Shown: piece by piece, positions 1 through 8,325 of the stretch
Layout: every line of letters starts with the position of its first letter
Position numbering within the stretch: the first letter of the stretch is position 1
Assembly (NCBI RefSeq): GCF_002214805.1
Contig: NZ_CP019914.1
Location: forward strand, 2,666,001-2,730,000
Source: Brachyspira hampsonii
Lineage (GTDB): Bacteria; Spirochaetota; Brachyspiria; Brachyspirales; Brachyspiraceae
DNA: 64,000 nucleotides
Direction of reading: 5' to 3'
Made by a program: the position numbers and the translations under genes
Notes under the pieces: generated by a model
What the model was told of the DNA's origin: nothing
The model's input: only the letters and a program-made list of their open reading frames with translations
Database searches by the model: none

Positions 1-324
1 TTTATTTTCTTTTCTTAGTTTTAATCCGTATTCAACATTTTCTCTGACAGTCATATGAGGAAATATTGCATAGTTTTGAAATACCATACCGATATTTCTT
101 TTATGAGCCGGAATATTATTGATTACATCTTCATCAAATTTTATTGTTCCACCTTCTATTGTATTAAATCCGGCAATCATACGCAAAAGAGTTGTTTTTC
201 CGCATCCTGACGGTCCAAGTAAAGTAAAAAATTCTCCGTTTTTTATATTTAATGAAAGATCAGGTATTATTGTAAGATTTTCATAACTTTTTACAGCATT
301 TGCAATAGATATGGATACACTCAT
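1..324 (-). CDS. ABC transporter ATP-binding protein (partial, C-terminus outside window)
   Basis: The frame starts at ATG 324 (complement), six bases after a GGAGA ribosome site, and stays open to the window edge, giving the first 108 residues. Walker A (GPSGCGKTT) lies at about residues 36-44 and the Q-loop region ([12 protein letters not shown]) at about 84-95. The layout and the Q-loop wording fit the PotA/FbpC class of importers (polyamine, ferric iron or sulfate). Such ATPases sit on the cytoplasmic face and drive import of substrate delivered by a periplasmic binding protein. The partner permease and binding protein are not in the window, so the substrate is unknown. Family assignment is firm; the substrate is not. 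Confidence 0.9.
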   Translation of the reverse strand, partial: MSVSISIANAVKSYENLTIIPDLSLNIKNGEFFTLLGPSGCGKTTLLRMIAGFNTIEGGTIKFDEDVINNIPAHKRNIGMVFQNYAIFPHMTVRENVEYGLKLRKENK

Positions 325-600
325 TGTAATCTCCTTTTTTATAATCTAACAGCTAGAATATGTAATTAACTAAAAGTCTAATGATAATTATATTTTTTAG
401 TTATATTAATCTATAGTATAAAGCATATTCAATAAATTGCCATTAATATGAAATTATAAATATGGAAAAATTTTATTTTTTTAATTAATGCCAAATAAAT
501 ACTCATTTGATAATTTTTTAATTTAATTTTGCTAATTAATGTTAAAATGACTTAATTTTGTATTTTTATTTTATATGTTTATATTTTATATGTTATTTTA
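325..600. other. AT-rich divergent intergenic region
   Basis: This stretch separates the leftward ABC ATPase gene from the rightward operon that starts at 647. It is almost entirely A and T. I see no open frame with a ribosome site and no stable hairpin. It presumably carries the ATPase promoter on the minus strand, which I could not pick out with confidence. Confidence 0.5.
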
Positions 601-628
601 TTGACTTTGTATTAATATTGTATATACT
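601..628 (+). promoter_or_regulatory. Sigma70-type promoter of the 647-4473 operon
   Basis: TTGACT at 601-606 and TATACT at 623-628 are separated by 16 bp. A GAGGAG ribosome site follows at about 636-641, just before ATG 647. This is a textbook promoter directly upstream of a five-gene operon. Confidence 0.65.
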
Positions 629-646
629 GCAGTTAGAGGAGTATAT

Positions 647-2176
647 ATGTCATATATGAAAAAAGATAAAAAAGAAAAAAAGTCTTTTGATAATATTGTT
701 TTAGGGAATGCTGCTTCTGAAGTAGTTGATAGATATGGTTCTGCTGTAAAAGAGCATTTTGTTGCCTATAGCGGTGCTGATAACGAAGCTGGTAAACAAT
801 TAACTAAAGGATTAAAAGAGATTTCTCAATATAAAGTGAAACCTGAAAATAAATATTCTAATTTAAAACAACAGGCTGGTTTTTCTGCTGAAGTAAAACA
901 TGCAGCTAGAAAAAATGCTGAAAATATTATAAATAAAAATGGCGAGAGAGTAGTAAGAACAGACGATGTGGGAAGAGTTAATGATCAATTATATGATCAT
1001 GTTACTTATGATGAGCATGGCAATATTATAGAACAATCCCAAATGAAATTTGTAGGAAAGAATTCTAGCGAAGCTCTGCAAAAATTAGCTTCAAAAGACT
1101 ATCAGAAGTATTTAGATAATGATGTTCCTATAGATGTACCTTCAGAACAGTATGCAGGTATAAAAATAGAAGCAGAAGCAAAAGCTAAATCATGCTATGA
1201 ACAGGCTGAAAGATTAAAACAAGATGGAAAATTAGACATAGCCGAAAAAAAAATTGAAGAGGCTAAAAAATACGAAAAAATAAGTAAAAATGTTAGAAAA
1301 AGTGAATTATCTAGTGATGAAGCTATGGAGGCTAGGTTAAATCCAGAACTTTCCACAGCAAAGGACATTGCAAAACTAGGGCATAGGGCTGGTTTAGAAC
1401 AGGCAAAAATGGGGGCTGCCATTGGAGGAGGCATATCTATAATAAGAAATTGCGTAGCCTGTTTTAAAGGAGATAAAGAGCCAGAAGAGGCTATAATGGA
1501 TGTTGCTCTTGATACAGGTAAAGCAGCAGCATTAAGTTATACTACAGGTTTCACAGGAAGTGTTATAAAAGGAGCTATGCAGAATTCCAAAAATACTATG
1601 CTTCAAAATGTATCAAAAACTTCTATGCCTGCTATGATAGTTAGCACAACTTTGGAAGTAGGAACAACTTTTAAAAAATATTTCAGCGGAGAAATAGACG
1701 GAGTTCAGTGCTTTGAAGAACTTGGTGAAAAAGGTGTTTGTATGATGTCATCAAGCATGTTTGCTGTTGCATTTCAAGCTGCAATTCCTGTGCCTATTGT
1801 AGGAGCTTTAATTGGAAGTATGGTTGGATATGCTTTCAGCAGTGCTTATTATAAAGAAGTTTTAAATGTTTTTAAAGAAGCCAAACTTGCTCATGAAAGA
1901 AGATTAAGAATAGAAGCTGAATGTGCTGAGGCAATAAAAATGATCAGAGAATACAGAGAAAGATTAGAAGAACTTATATCCGAATATTTAATAGATCATA
2001 TTACTGTTTTTAATGATGCTCTAAATCAAATGCATACAGCATTAGAACTTGGAGATATAGATTCATTTATAGAAGGTAATAATAAAATAATAAATAAACT
2101 TGGCAAAAAATCACAATTCAATTCATTTAGAGAAATAGATGATTTTATGAATAGTGATGATGCCTTGACAATTTAA
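647..2176 (+). CDS. Unrecognised protein with glycine-rich membrane segments, first gene of operon
   Basis: 509 residues, no family recognised with certainty. The first 230 residues are charged and soluble-looking, with helical stretches rich in Ala, Lys and Glu (about 175-225). Hydrophobic, small-residue-rich segments follow at about 250-270 (GAAIGGGISII), 287-310, 322-340 and 362-398 (a long AIPVPIVGALIGSMVGYAFSS-like stretch). The C-terminal 110 residues are again charged and helical. There is no signal peptide. A start at the second Met (656) is possible, but 647 has the better-placed GAGGAG. Its neighbours are a TerB-like protein and another glycine-rich membrane protein, all co-directional with short gaps. 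I infer a membrane-inserting or membrane-associated accessory protein; a toxin or defence role is speculation. Confidence 0.75.
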   Translation: MSYMKKDKKEKKSFDNIVLGNAASEVVDRYGSAVKEHFVAYSGADNEAGKQLTKGLKEISQYKVKPENKYSNLKQQAGFSAEVKHAARKNAENIINKNGERVVRTDDVGRVNDQLYDHVTYDEHGNIIEQSQMKFVGKNSSEALQKLASKDYQKYLDNDVPIDVPSEQYAGIKIEAEAKAKSCYEQAERLKQDGKLDIAEKKIEEAKKYEKISKNVRKSELSSDEAMEARLNPELSTAKDIAKLGHRAGLEQAKMGAAIGGGISIIRNCVACFKGDKEPEEAIMDVALDTGKAAALSYTTGFTGSVIKGAMQNSKNTMLQNVSKTSMPAMIVSTTLEVGTTFKKYFSGEIDGVQCFEELGEKGVCMMSSSMFAVAFQAAIPVPIVGALIGSMVGYAFSSAYYKEVLNVFKEAKLAHERRLRIEAECAEAIKMIREYRERLEELISEYLIDHITVFNDALNQMHTALELGDIDSFIEGNNKIINKLGKKSQFNSFREIDDFMNSDDALTI

Positions 2177-2202
2177 ACATAATAAAGTATTAAGGAGATT
2201 AT

Positions 2203-2670
2203 ATGTTTTTATCTGAATTATGCGAAAGTATATACGATGAAGATGAAAAAAAGAAATTGGCAAGAAGTTTAGCCGCATTTATGGCTATAGATGGCGAGAT
2301 AGATGAAGATGAGAGAAGACAAATAGATTTAATATATTTGGAAATGCTTGGAAAGACTTGTCCTGAATCAACTTTAACTAAAATACTTGGAGTTGAAAAA
2401 GAAAAAGTAATAGTCCGTTTTAAAAAAATTATTGATAATAATTTTGATCCTGATTATAGGCAAGAAGAAGCTAAAAAGTTTCTTTTTGAAATAATATCAT
2501 GTGCTTTATGTAATAAGCAATATGATGATTATGAAAGAGAAGTTGTTAATGCCGTGGCTAAAAAATGTAAAGTGGATAATTCTATCGTAGAAGAGATGAA
2601 AGATATGATTAATACTGTATTAGTTTTGAATGAAAGAACAAATGAATTTATTTTTAATGAAAGGATATAA
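2203..2670 (+). CDS. TerB-like (tellurite-resistance/DjlA-type) domain protein
   Basis: 155 residues. Residues about 20-50 contain AAFMAIDGEIDEDERRQID, the acidic helix pair typical of TerB domains; a second acidic helical pair follows at about 100-125 (NKQYDDYEREVVNAVAKK). TerB domains bind metal, occur at the membrane, and are common in stress and phage-conflict gene neighbourhoods. The start has an AAGGAG site seven bases upstream. It follows the 509-residue protein by 26 bp and precedes the next gene by 2 bp, so co-translation is likely. The domain call is solid at fold level; the biological role is not known. Confidence 0.75.
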   Translation: MFLSELCESIYDEDEKKKLARSLAAFMAIDGEIDEDERRQIDLIYLEMLGKTCPESTLTKILGVEKEKVIVRFKKIIDNNFDPDYRQEEAKKFLFEIISCALCNKQYDDYEREVVNAVAKKCKVDNSIVEEMKDMINTVLVLNERTNEFIFNERI

Positions 2671-2672
2671 TC

Positions 2673-3206
2673 ATGTACTTAAGTTATATTGAAGATGGTG
2701 AAATAAAAAAATCATTCATAGCACAATTATATGTTATTTCAAAAATACATAATAATTATTTTACTTTGCAAGATTATGATTATTTTAATGGAGATGATAT
2801 AGATTCTGTATTATCTTTTAATATTAAAAAATCTATAGCAGAAATATCAAATTTAAACGATTATTATATATCAGAATTATTATCTTTTATTGATGAATTA
2901 GAAGAGTATATATCTGAAGTAGTAAGAGATAATGATTATGATTTTAAAGAGAGAATTGTTGTAAAAAAAGTTTGGAAAAGATATTCGAGATATTTAGAAG
3001 ATATAGATGATAATGTAGTAAAAAAAATTATATATTTTGAACTATTAACTATTACAGCATCTACTGATAATAAATTTAATTCTTATTTTAAATATTTAAG
3101 AAACAAACTTGGAATTATCGATATGATTTCAAAAGAAATTGATAATCTTGTATATGCTAATGCAAGTGTGTATAAAAGTATAAGAGATTTAGTAGAAATA
3201 GGTTAA
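2673..3206 (+). CDS. Unrecognised acidic protein in TerB operon
   Basis: 177 residues, rich in Asp, Tyr and Ile, with no signal peptide, membrane segment or motif I recognise. It starts two bases after the TerB-like gene stops, with an AAAGGA ribosome site inside the end of that gene, so translation is probably coupled. It is mostly predicted helical (ISELLSFIDELEEYISEVV at about 70-90). It could be a partner or immunity-type protein of the flanking membrane proteins, but nothing in the sequence proves this. Confidence 0.65.
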   Translation: MYLSYIEDGEIKKSFIAQLYVISKIHNNYFTLQDYDYFNGDDIDSVLSFNIKKSIAEISNLNDYYISELLSFIDELEEYISEVVRDNDYDFKERIVVKKVWKRYSRYLEDIDDNVVKKIIYFELLTITASTDNKFNSYFKYLRNKLGIIDMISKEIDNLVYANASVYKSIRDLVEIG

Positions 3207-3226
3207 TTTAAAAAAGGAGTGATAAT

Positions 3227-4213
3227 ATGCCGATACCATTTATTTTAGGAGCTATAGCAATAGGCAGTGCTGCTGCAGGCGTTGGAGCAGGTGTAAAAGG
3301 CTTGATGAATAATAGTGAAGCCAATGACATTAATTCTTTGGCTAATTCAACTATAGATACAGCAAAAGATAATTTGGATAAAGCAAGACAAGCTACATAT
3401 TATTCATTAGAAGCTTTAGGAAGAGAAAAAATATATGTATTTGATGTATCTATAAAAAGATTTATTGAAGCTTTTGAAAAATTAAAAAATGTAGATATAT
3501 CAGATTCTGTGGGTATTAATGAGATAAATAAATTGAAATTTGATAAAGCATATTTTGAAGAATTAAAAGAATGTTCTTTACAGGTAACATCTATGCTTGC
3601 TGGTGGAATAGGAGGAGTTGGAGCTGGTGCTTTGGCTGCTTTTGGAGCCTATAGTGCTACTATGACTTTTGCCGCTGCATCTACAGGTACTGCTATTGCT
3701 AGTTTATCTGGGGTTGCAGCTACTAATGCTACTTTGGCATTTTTAGGCGGCGGATCTTTAGCAGCAGGCGGTTTTGGTATGGCGGGCGGTATGGCCGTTT
3801 TAGGAGGACTTGTAGCCGGACCTGCTCTTGCTATTATGGGATTTGTTACTTTAGGTGCTTCTTCTAAAAAACTTGATGATGCATATTCCAATTTGGCTGA
3901 AGCAAATAAAATTTCAGAAGAACTTGAAACATTAAGAGTATCAACTAATTTTATAAGAAGAAGAACTCAAATGTTTGAAAGACTTCTTATAAGAGTGGAT
4001 TCATTATATAGTGAGGCTATTGATAATTTGGAAGAAGTTATTAATCAACAAGGTACTAACTACAGTTCTTATAGTGAAGAAGCTAAAAAAGTTGTGGCAA
4101 GCAATATAAAATTAACTCAAACTATTAAAGCTATTTTGGATACTCCTATATTAACAGATAATGGTTCTATTAGTGAAGAGTCTACAAAATTATTAGAAAA
4201 TTGTAAATTATAA
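3227..4213 (+). CDS. Glycine/alanine-rich (glycine-zipper-like) membrane protein
   Basis: 328 residues. A short hydrophobic N-terminus (4-24) is followed by a helical coiled region (30-120) and then by about 90 residues made almost only of Gly, Ala, Thr, Leu and Met (about 122-212), with many GxxxG-type spacings. A helical C-terminal half with heptad-like Leu/Ile follows (215-310). Glycine-zipper stretches of this kind pack membrane helices and occur in pore-forming or membrane-remodelling proteins. The ribosome site AAAAAGGAG is strong. It overlaps the next gene by one base (TAATG). This architecture recurs in hypothetical proteins of bacterial accessory islands; the function is not established. 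Confidence 0.72.
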   Translation: MPIPFILGAIAIGSAAAGVGAGVKGLMNNSEANDINSLANSTIDTAKDNLDKARQATYYSLEALGREKIYVFDVSIKRFIEAFEKLKNVDISDSVGINEINKLKFDKAYFEELKECSLQVTSMLAGGIGGVGAGALAAFGAYSATMTFAAASTGTAIASLSGVAATNATLAFLGGGSLAAGGFGMAGGMAVLGGLVAGPALAIMGFVTLGASSKKLDDAYSNLAEANKISEELETLRVSTNFIRRRTQMFERLLIRVDSLYSEAIDNLEEVINQQGTNYSSYSEEAKKVVASNIKLTQTIKAILDTPILTDNGSISEESTKLLENCKL

Positions 4214-4473
4214 TGAAATTTGATTGCGATTGCTGCGGTATATGTTGTAAAAATATTGAACATGTACCGCAGCTTCAAAAATATGATAATGGCAATGGTC
4301 AATGCATATATTTAACAGATGATAATAAATGTTCTATATATGAAAGCAGACCGGAAATTTGTAATGTAGATATTATGTATCAAAGAAAATATTCTAATAT
4401 TTATTCCAAAGAAGAGTTCTATAAATTAAATTATCAAGTATGTATTCAGTTAAAGAAAAATTATAAAAAATAA
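4213..4473 (+). CDS. YkgJ-type cysteine-cluster protein (CxxxCxxCC)
   Basis: 86 residues. The N-terminus reads FDCDCCGICCKN and a later CSIYESRPEICNVD completes a pattern of conserved cysteines typical of the small zinc/iron-chelating YkgJ family. The ATG overlaps the stop of the preceding gene (TAATG), so it belongs to the same operon and is probably translationally coupled. The family is widespread and poorly characterised; metal binding is expected from the cysteines. It could supply or sense metal for the TerB-like member, which is inference. Confidence 0.8.
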   Translation: MKFDCDCCGICCKNIEHVPQLQKYDNGNGQCIYLTDDNKCSIYESRPEICNVDIMYQRKYSNIYSKEEFYKLNYQVCIQLKKNYKK

Positions 4474-4631
4474 TGCAGTTATTTATATTGATTTATTAAA
4501 AATATTATATATGATTACTAATCATAATTAGTTTTAGGGTTAATATATGCATTAATAATTTCTTTTATTTCATAAATTTTAAACAATATTACAATATTTT
4601 ATTCTAAATTTTTTAATTGCAGAGGATTTCA

Positions 4632-5489
4632 ATGTTAAATGTTTTACTAGTTATAATAGGATCTATTGCTTATGGATTTTTGCCGATTTTTGTTAAAAAT
4701 ATTATAGCACATAATTATTCATCGCTTTCAATAGTTTTTTATAGATATTTTCTTACAGCAATTTTTTTATTTATAATTATAATAGTTTCAAAGAAAAGTT
4801 TTAAAATAACAAAAAGACAGTTTATAGAATTATTAATATTTAGCATTACAGGTCTTGGACTTACATTTTTCTTTTTATCTAAATCATTATTATATATATC
4901 TGCAGGTTTAAGCAATATGATACATTTCGGATATCCTGTTATAGTTCTGCTTGTAATGATATTTATATTTAAAGAAAATGCTAACATATTAAAAATTCTT
5001 TCTATAGTATTTGCCGTTGTAGGAATAGTAATGCTTACTCAGGTTGTAGAAGTAGAATCATTTTTGGGAGTAATATATGCCTTAATAACTACTGTAACTT
5101 ATGGTTCTTACATAGTAGCTAATAAGAGATGCAGTTTTTCTGAAGTTGATACTATAGTTTCGCTTTTTTATATGTCATTATTTGTGTCTGTATCTTTTTT
5201 TATAGCGGGAATGTTTACAGGTTCTTTGCAGGTACTTAATAATTTATATGTGTTTGGAAATTTTGCTGTAATATCTTTAGTATGTACAATATTTTCTCTT
5301 GGACTTTTACTTTACGGAGTTAAAAAATTAGGCTCTTCTCTTGCATCAATACTTAATATGTTTGAACCGACTACTACAGTTATCGCTTCTATTTTTATAT
5401 ATAAAGAAGAGCTGACAGTTAATATTATCATAGGATCTGTTTTAATAATACTTTCTACTATAAGTATGGTGATAGGAAGTAAAAAATAA
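4632..5489 (+). CDS. EamA/DMT-superfamily membrane transporter
   Basis: About 285 residues with ten hydrophobic segments in two repeats of five, the drug/metabolite transporter (EamA) layout. Conserved features include the early PIFVKNII and SIVFYRYF motifs and the late MFEPTTTVIAS motif. I place the start at ATG 4632 because AGAGG at 4621-4625 sits six bases before it; a TTG at 4617 would lie upstream of that site. EamA proteins export or exchange small metabolites across the inner membrane, and the substrate cannot be told from sequence. It stands alone between the TerB operon and feoAB. Confidence 0.88.
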   Translation: MLNVLLVIIGSIAYGFLPIFVKNIIAHNYSSLSIVFYRYFLTAIFLFIIIIVSKKSFKITKRQFIELLIFSITGLGLTFFFLSKSLLYISAGLSNMIHFGYPVIVLLVMIFIFKENANILKILSIVFAVVGIVMLTQVVEVESFLGVIYALITTVTYGSYIVANKRCSFSEVDTIVSLFYMSLFVSVSFFIAGMFTGSLQVLNNLYVFGNFAVISLVCTIFSLGLLLYGVKKLGSSLASILNMFEPTTTVIASIFIYKEELTVNIIIGSVLIILSTISMVIGSKK

Positions 5490-5545
5490 TTAATAATTTT
5501 TTATTTTTTTGTGTAATAAAATAACAAAAATATATTTTCTCTATT

Positions 5546-5573
5546 GACAATTTTATTTTCAATGTTAGAATAT
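5546..5573 (+). promoter_or_regulatory. Promoter of feoAB
   Basis: TTGACA at 5546-5551 and TAGAAT at 5568-5573 with a 16-bp spacer lie 55 bp before the feoAB start. I see no clear Fur-box palindrome overlapping it, so iron regulation is not shown by the sequence. Confidence 0.6.
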
Positions 5574-5627
5574 ACAAACAATTTGTAAGCGTGTATTAAT
5601 TTTCTGTTTTTGAAAAAAGGAGAAAAT

Positions 5628-8126
5628 ATGAAATTAACAGAATTAGATATTGAAGAAGGTTTCGTTGTTGATAAAGTAGCCACTGACGGTGAGATTAGAC
5701 AAAGAATTATAGAAATGGGATTTACTCCGGGAGCAAAAGGCTGGGTTGTTAGAAAAGCACCTTTAGGAGATCCTATACAAGTTCATATTATGGACTATGA
5801 AATTTCTCTTAGGAAATCTGAAGCTAATGGGATAGAAGTTGCTAAATCAGATGTTGAGATAAAAAAAGAAAGAGTATTAAAGCCTATAGAACATAAGGAA
5901 CATAAAGAGCTTAAAGATTTAGATGATTCTTTAATAGAAAGTAAAAGCGATATAGAAAAGAAAATAAAAGTTCCTTCTAATAATACTAAATTTAAGATAG
6001 CTTTAGCAGGAAATCCAAATTCTGGAAAAACAACTATATTCAATGCTTTAACTGGTGCTAATTATAAAGTTGCTAATTATCCCGGTGTAACGGTAGAAAA
6101 AAGACAGGCTAATATGCTTTATAATGGCTATACTTATGATTTAATTGATTTACCGGGTGTTTATAGTTTGAGTGCTTATTCTCAAGATGAGGTAGTTGCA
6201 TGCGATGTTTTACTTAATGAAAAACCTGATTTTATAATAAATGTTATAGATTCTACAAATTTGGAGAGGAATCTTTATCTTACATTGCAGCTTGTAGAAT
6301 TAGGCATTCCTATAGTATGCGTTCTAAATATGTATGAGCATGCTGAAAAAAATGGTGTTCATATAGATGAAAATAATTTGAGCGAGCTTTTCAAATTTCC
6401 TGTTATGAAAGTTCATGGAAATAAATATGAAAGCGTTGTTAGAATATTAGAGAAAATAGAGCAGATGCATACTTCTGGAAATAAGCTTCATAGAGATTCT
6501 GCTATAAGATATGGCGAAGAAGTAGAAAACTCTATAAAAAATATTGTAGATACTATGCATGGTGATATAAGCGAGATTCATAAAAGATGGCTTGCTATTA
6601 AAACTTTAGAAAAAGACGAAAGAGCTATTCATTCTATAAGAAGAGAATGCAATAACGGCGGAGAGGTAATAGAAGTTTTAAATAAGGAAATAATTAAATT
6701 AGAAACTTCTATGAATGCCAAAACAGATTCTATAATGGCTGACAAAAGATATTCATATATAAGAGGAGCTTTGCAGGAGGCGGTTCATAAGGATAATATA
6801 CAGGCATTTAATTTTACAGAGGCTGCTGATGTAATATTTTTAAATAAATGGCTTGGACTTCCAATATTCTTAGTTGTATTATGGCTTATATTTAAAGTAA
6901 CATTCACAGTAGGAGCTTATCCTCAGAGCTGGCTTGAAGCTGGAATAGGGGCATTATCTGGTTTTGTAGGCAGTTTGCTTCCTGAAGGCAGTTTGATACA
7001 GTCGGTTATTGTTGATGGTGTTATAGGCGGAGTTGGTGCGGTATTATCTTTCCTTCCATTAGTATTGATATTATTCACAGGGATTTCATTTTTGGAAGAC
7101 TGCGGTTATATGGCTAGGGCTGCTTTTCTAATGGATAAAATAATGCATAAATTAGGTTTGCATGGTCAGTCATTTATACCGCTTTTTTTAGGTTTCGGAT
7201 GTACAATTCCCGCAGTTATGGCGGCTAGAACATTAAGAAGTAAAAAGGATAGGGTAGTAACTATATTGATTACTACATTTATGAGCTGCGGTGCGAGACT
7301 TCCTGTTTATATATTATTTATTGGTGCTTTCTTTGCTCCCAAAATGGCTGCTTCTGTAATGTTCAGTATATATATGATTGGTGTATTGATGGCTTTTATA
7401 ATGGCATTTATATTTAGAAAAGCATTTTTCAAAGGAGAGGAAACTCCTTTCGTAATGGAACTTCCTCCATATAGAATACCAAGAGCTAAAGCTGTATTAA
7501 GACATATGTTTGACAGAGGCTGGATGTATATTAAAAAAGCCGGTACTTATGTATTTGGTGCTTCTGTTATAATATGGGCTTTAATGACATTCCCTCAGTA
7601 CAGTCCTACAGATGAAGATAATGCAAGACTTATGCAGGAGGCTAAATCATTGGCTATTAGTCATGGATTAGATGCTAATGATGAAGAGGTTATTACTGCT
7701 GAATATGACAGATTAGTCGCTTCTGAAGGTTTAAGAAATAGTTATGCAGGAAAAATAGGTACATTTATAGAGCCAGTATTAAAGCCTTTAGGTTTTGATT
7801 GGAGAATAGGTATCGGACTTGTTGCAGGCGGGGCTGCCAAAGAGGTACTAGTTTCTACTATAGCACAGATTAAATCTATAGAAGACGGAGATGAGGCTGT
7901 ACTTACAGAATCATTACAGAATGATCCGGTATTTAATCCTGTAGTAGCATATACATTACTGCTTTTTGTACTGCTTTATTTTCCTTGTTTTGCTGCAATT
8001 GGGGTCATAGGGACAGAGATTGGTAATAAATGGATTCCTTTCTTAGTAATTTATACCTTGTCAGTTGCTTGGATAGTAAGTTTTGCTTTCTATCAGATTG
8101 CCGGAAGAATTGCAGGTATTATATAG
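5628..8126 (+). CDS. feoB: Ferrous iron transport protein, FeoA-FeoB fusion
   Basis: About 832 residues. Residues 1-75 are a FeoA (SH3-like) domain, joined by a charged linker to a FeoB G-domain and then the gated membrane domain with paired Cys-containing signatures (FLEDCGYMARAAFLMD, FGCTIPAVMAARTL). G1 is GNPNSGKTT (about 128-136) and G3 is DLPG. The usual G4 NxxD reads NMYE here (see findings). FeoB imports Fe2+ through the inner membrane; FeoA is normally a separate small partner. The ATG at 5628 is supported by AAAAAAGGAG; an upstream TTG at 5610 would place the start before that site. A terminator follows, so it is a single-gene transcript. Confidence 0.96.
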   Translation: MKLTELDIEEGFVVDKVATDGEIRQRIIEMGFTPGAKGWVVRKAPLGDPIQVHIMDYEISLRKSEANGIEVAKSDVEIKKERVLKPIEHKEHKELKDLDDSLIESKSDIEKKIKVPSNNTKFKIALAGNPNSGKTTIFNALTGANYKVANYPGVTVEKRQANMLYNGYTYDLIDLPGVYSLSAYSQDEVVACDVLLNEKPDFIINVIDSTNLERNLYLTLQLVELGIPIVCVLNMYEHAEKNGVHIDENNLSELFKFPVMKVHGNKYESVVRILEKIEQMHTSGNKLHRDSAIRYGEEVENSIKNIVDTMHGDISEIHKRWLAIKTLEKDERAIHSIRRECNNGGEVIEVLNKEIIKLETSMNAKTDSIMADKRYSYIRGALQEAVHKDNIQAFNFTEAADVIFLNKWLGLPIFLVVLWLIFKVTFTVGAYPQSWLEAGIGALSGFVGSLLPEGSLIQSVIVDGVIGGVGAVLSFLPLVLILFTGISFLEDCGYMARAAFLMDKIMHKLGLHGQSFIPLFLGFGCTIPAVMAARTLRSKKDRVVTILITTFMSCGARLPVYILFIGAFFAPKMAASVMFSIYMIGVLMAFIMAFIFRKAFFKGEETPFVMELPPYRIPRAKAVLRHMFDRGWMYIKKAGTYVFGASVIIWALMTFPQYSPTDEDNARLMQEAKSLAISHGLDANDEEVITAEYDRLVASEGLRNSYAGKIGTFIEPVLKPLGFDWRIGIGLVAGGAAKEVLVSTIAQIKSIEDGDEAVLTESLQNDPVFNPVVAYTLLLFVLLYFPCFAAIGVIGTEIGNKWIPFLVIYTLSVAWIVSFAFYQIAGRIAGII

Positions 8127-8181
8127 CTTATATTAGGTATAATATAGTTTGACAATAAGATAGTTTTTTAATATAGTGTTT

Positions 8182-8222
8182 TGCTCAAGGCTTTGTTTAA
8201 TCAAGGTCTTGGGCATTTTTTA
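8182..8222 (+). terminator. Rho-independent terminator after feoAB
   Basis: A 14-bp imperfect stem with G-T pairs (8182-8195 with 8202-8215) closes a 6-base loop and is followed by a T run. Confidence 0.85.
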
Positions 8223-8325
8223 TATTAAATTAATAATAATAGTAGAATAATCAATAAAAATATTGTTTACTTAATTTATTTTACTAGTATAATTATTAAG
8301 AGAATATTATTTATGAGATTTTTTT

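Noticed and set aside
5510-5545. A Fur box before feoAB
   Set aside because: The AT-rich sequence has no convincing inverted repeat of the GATAATGAT type.
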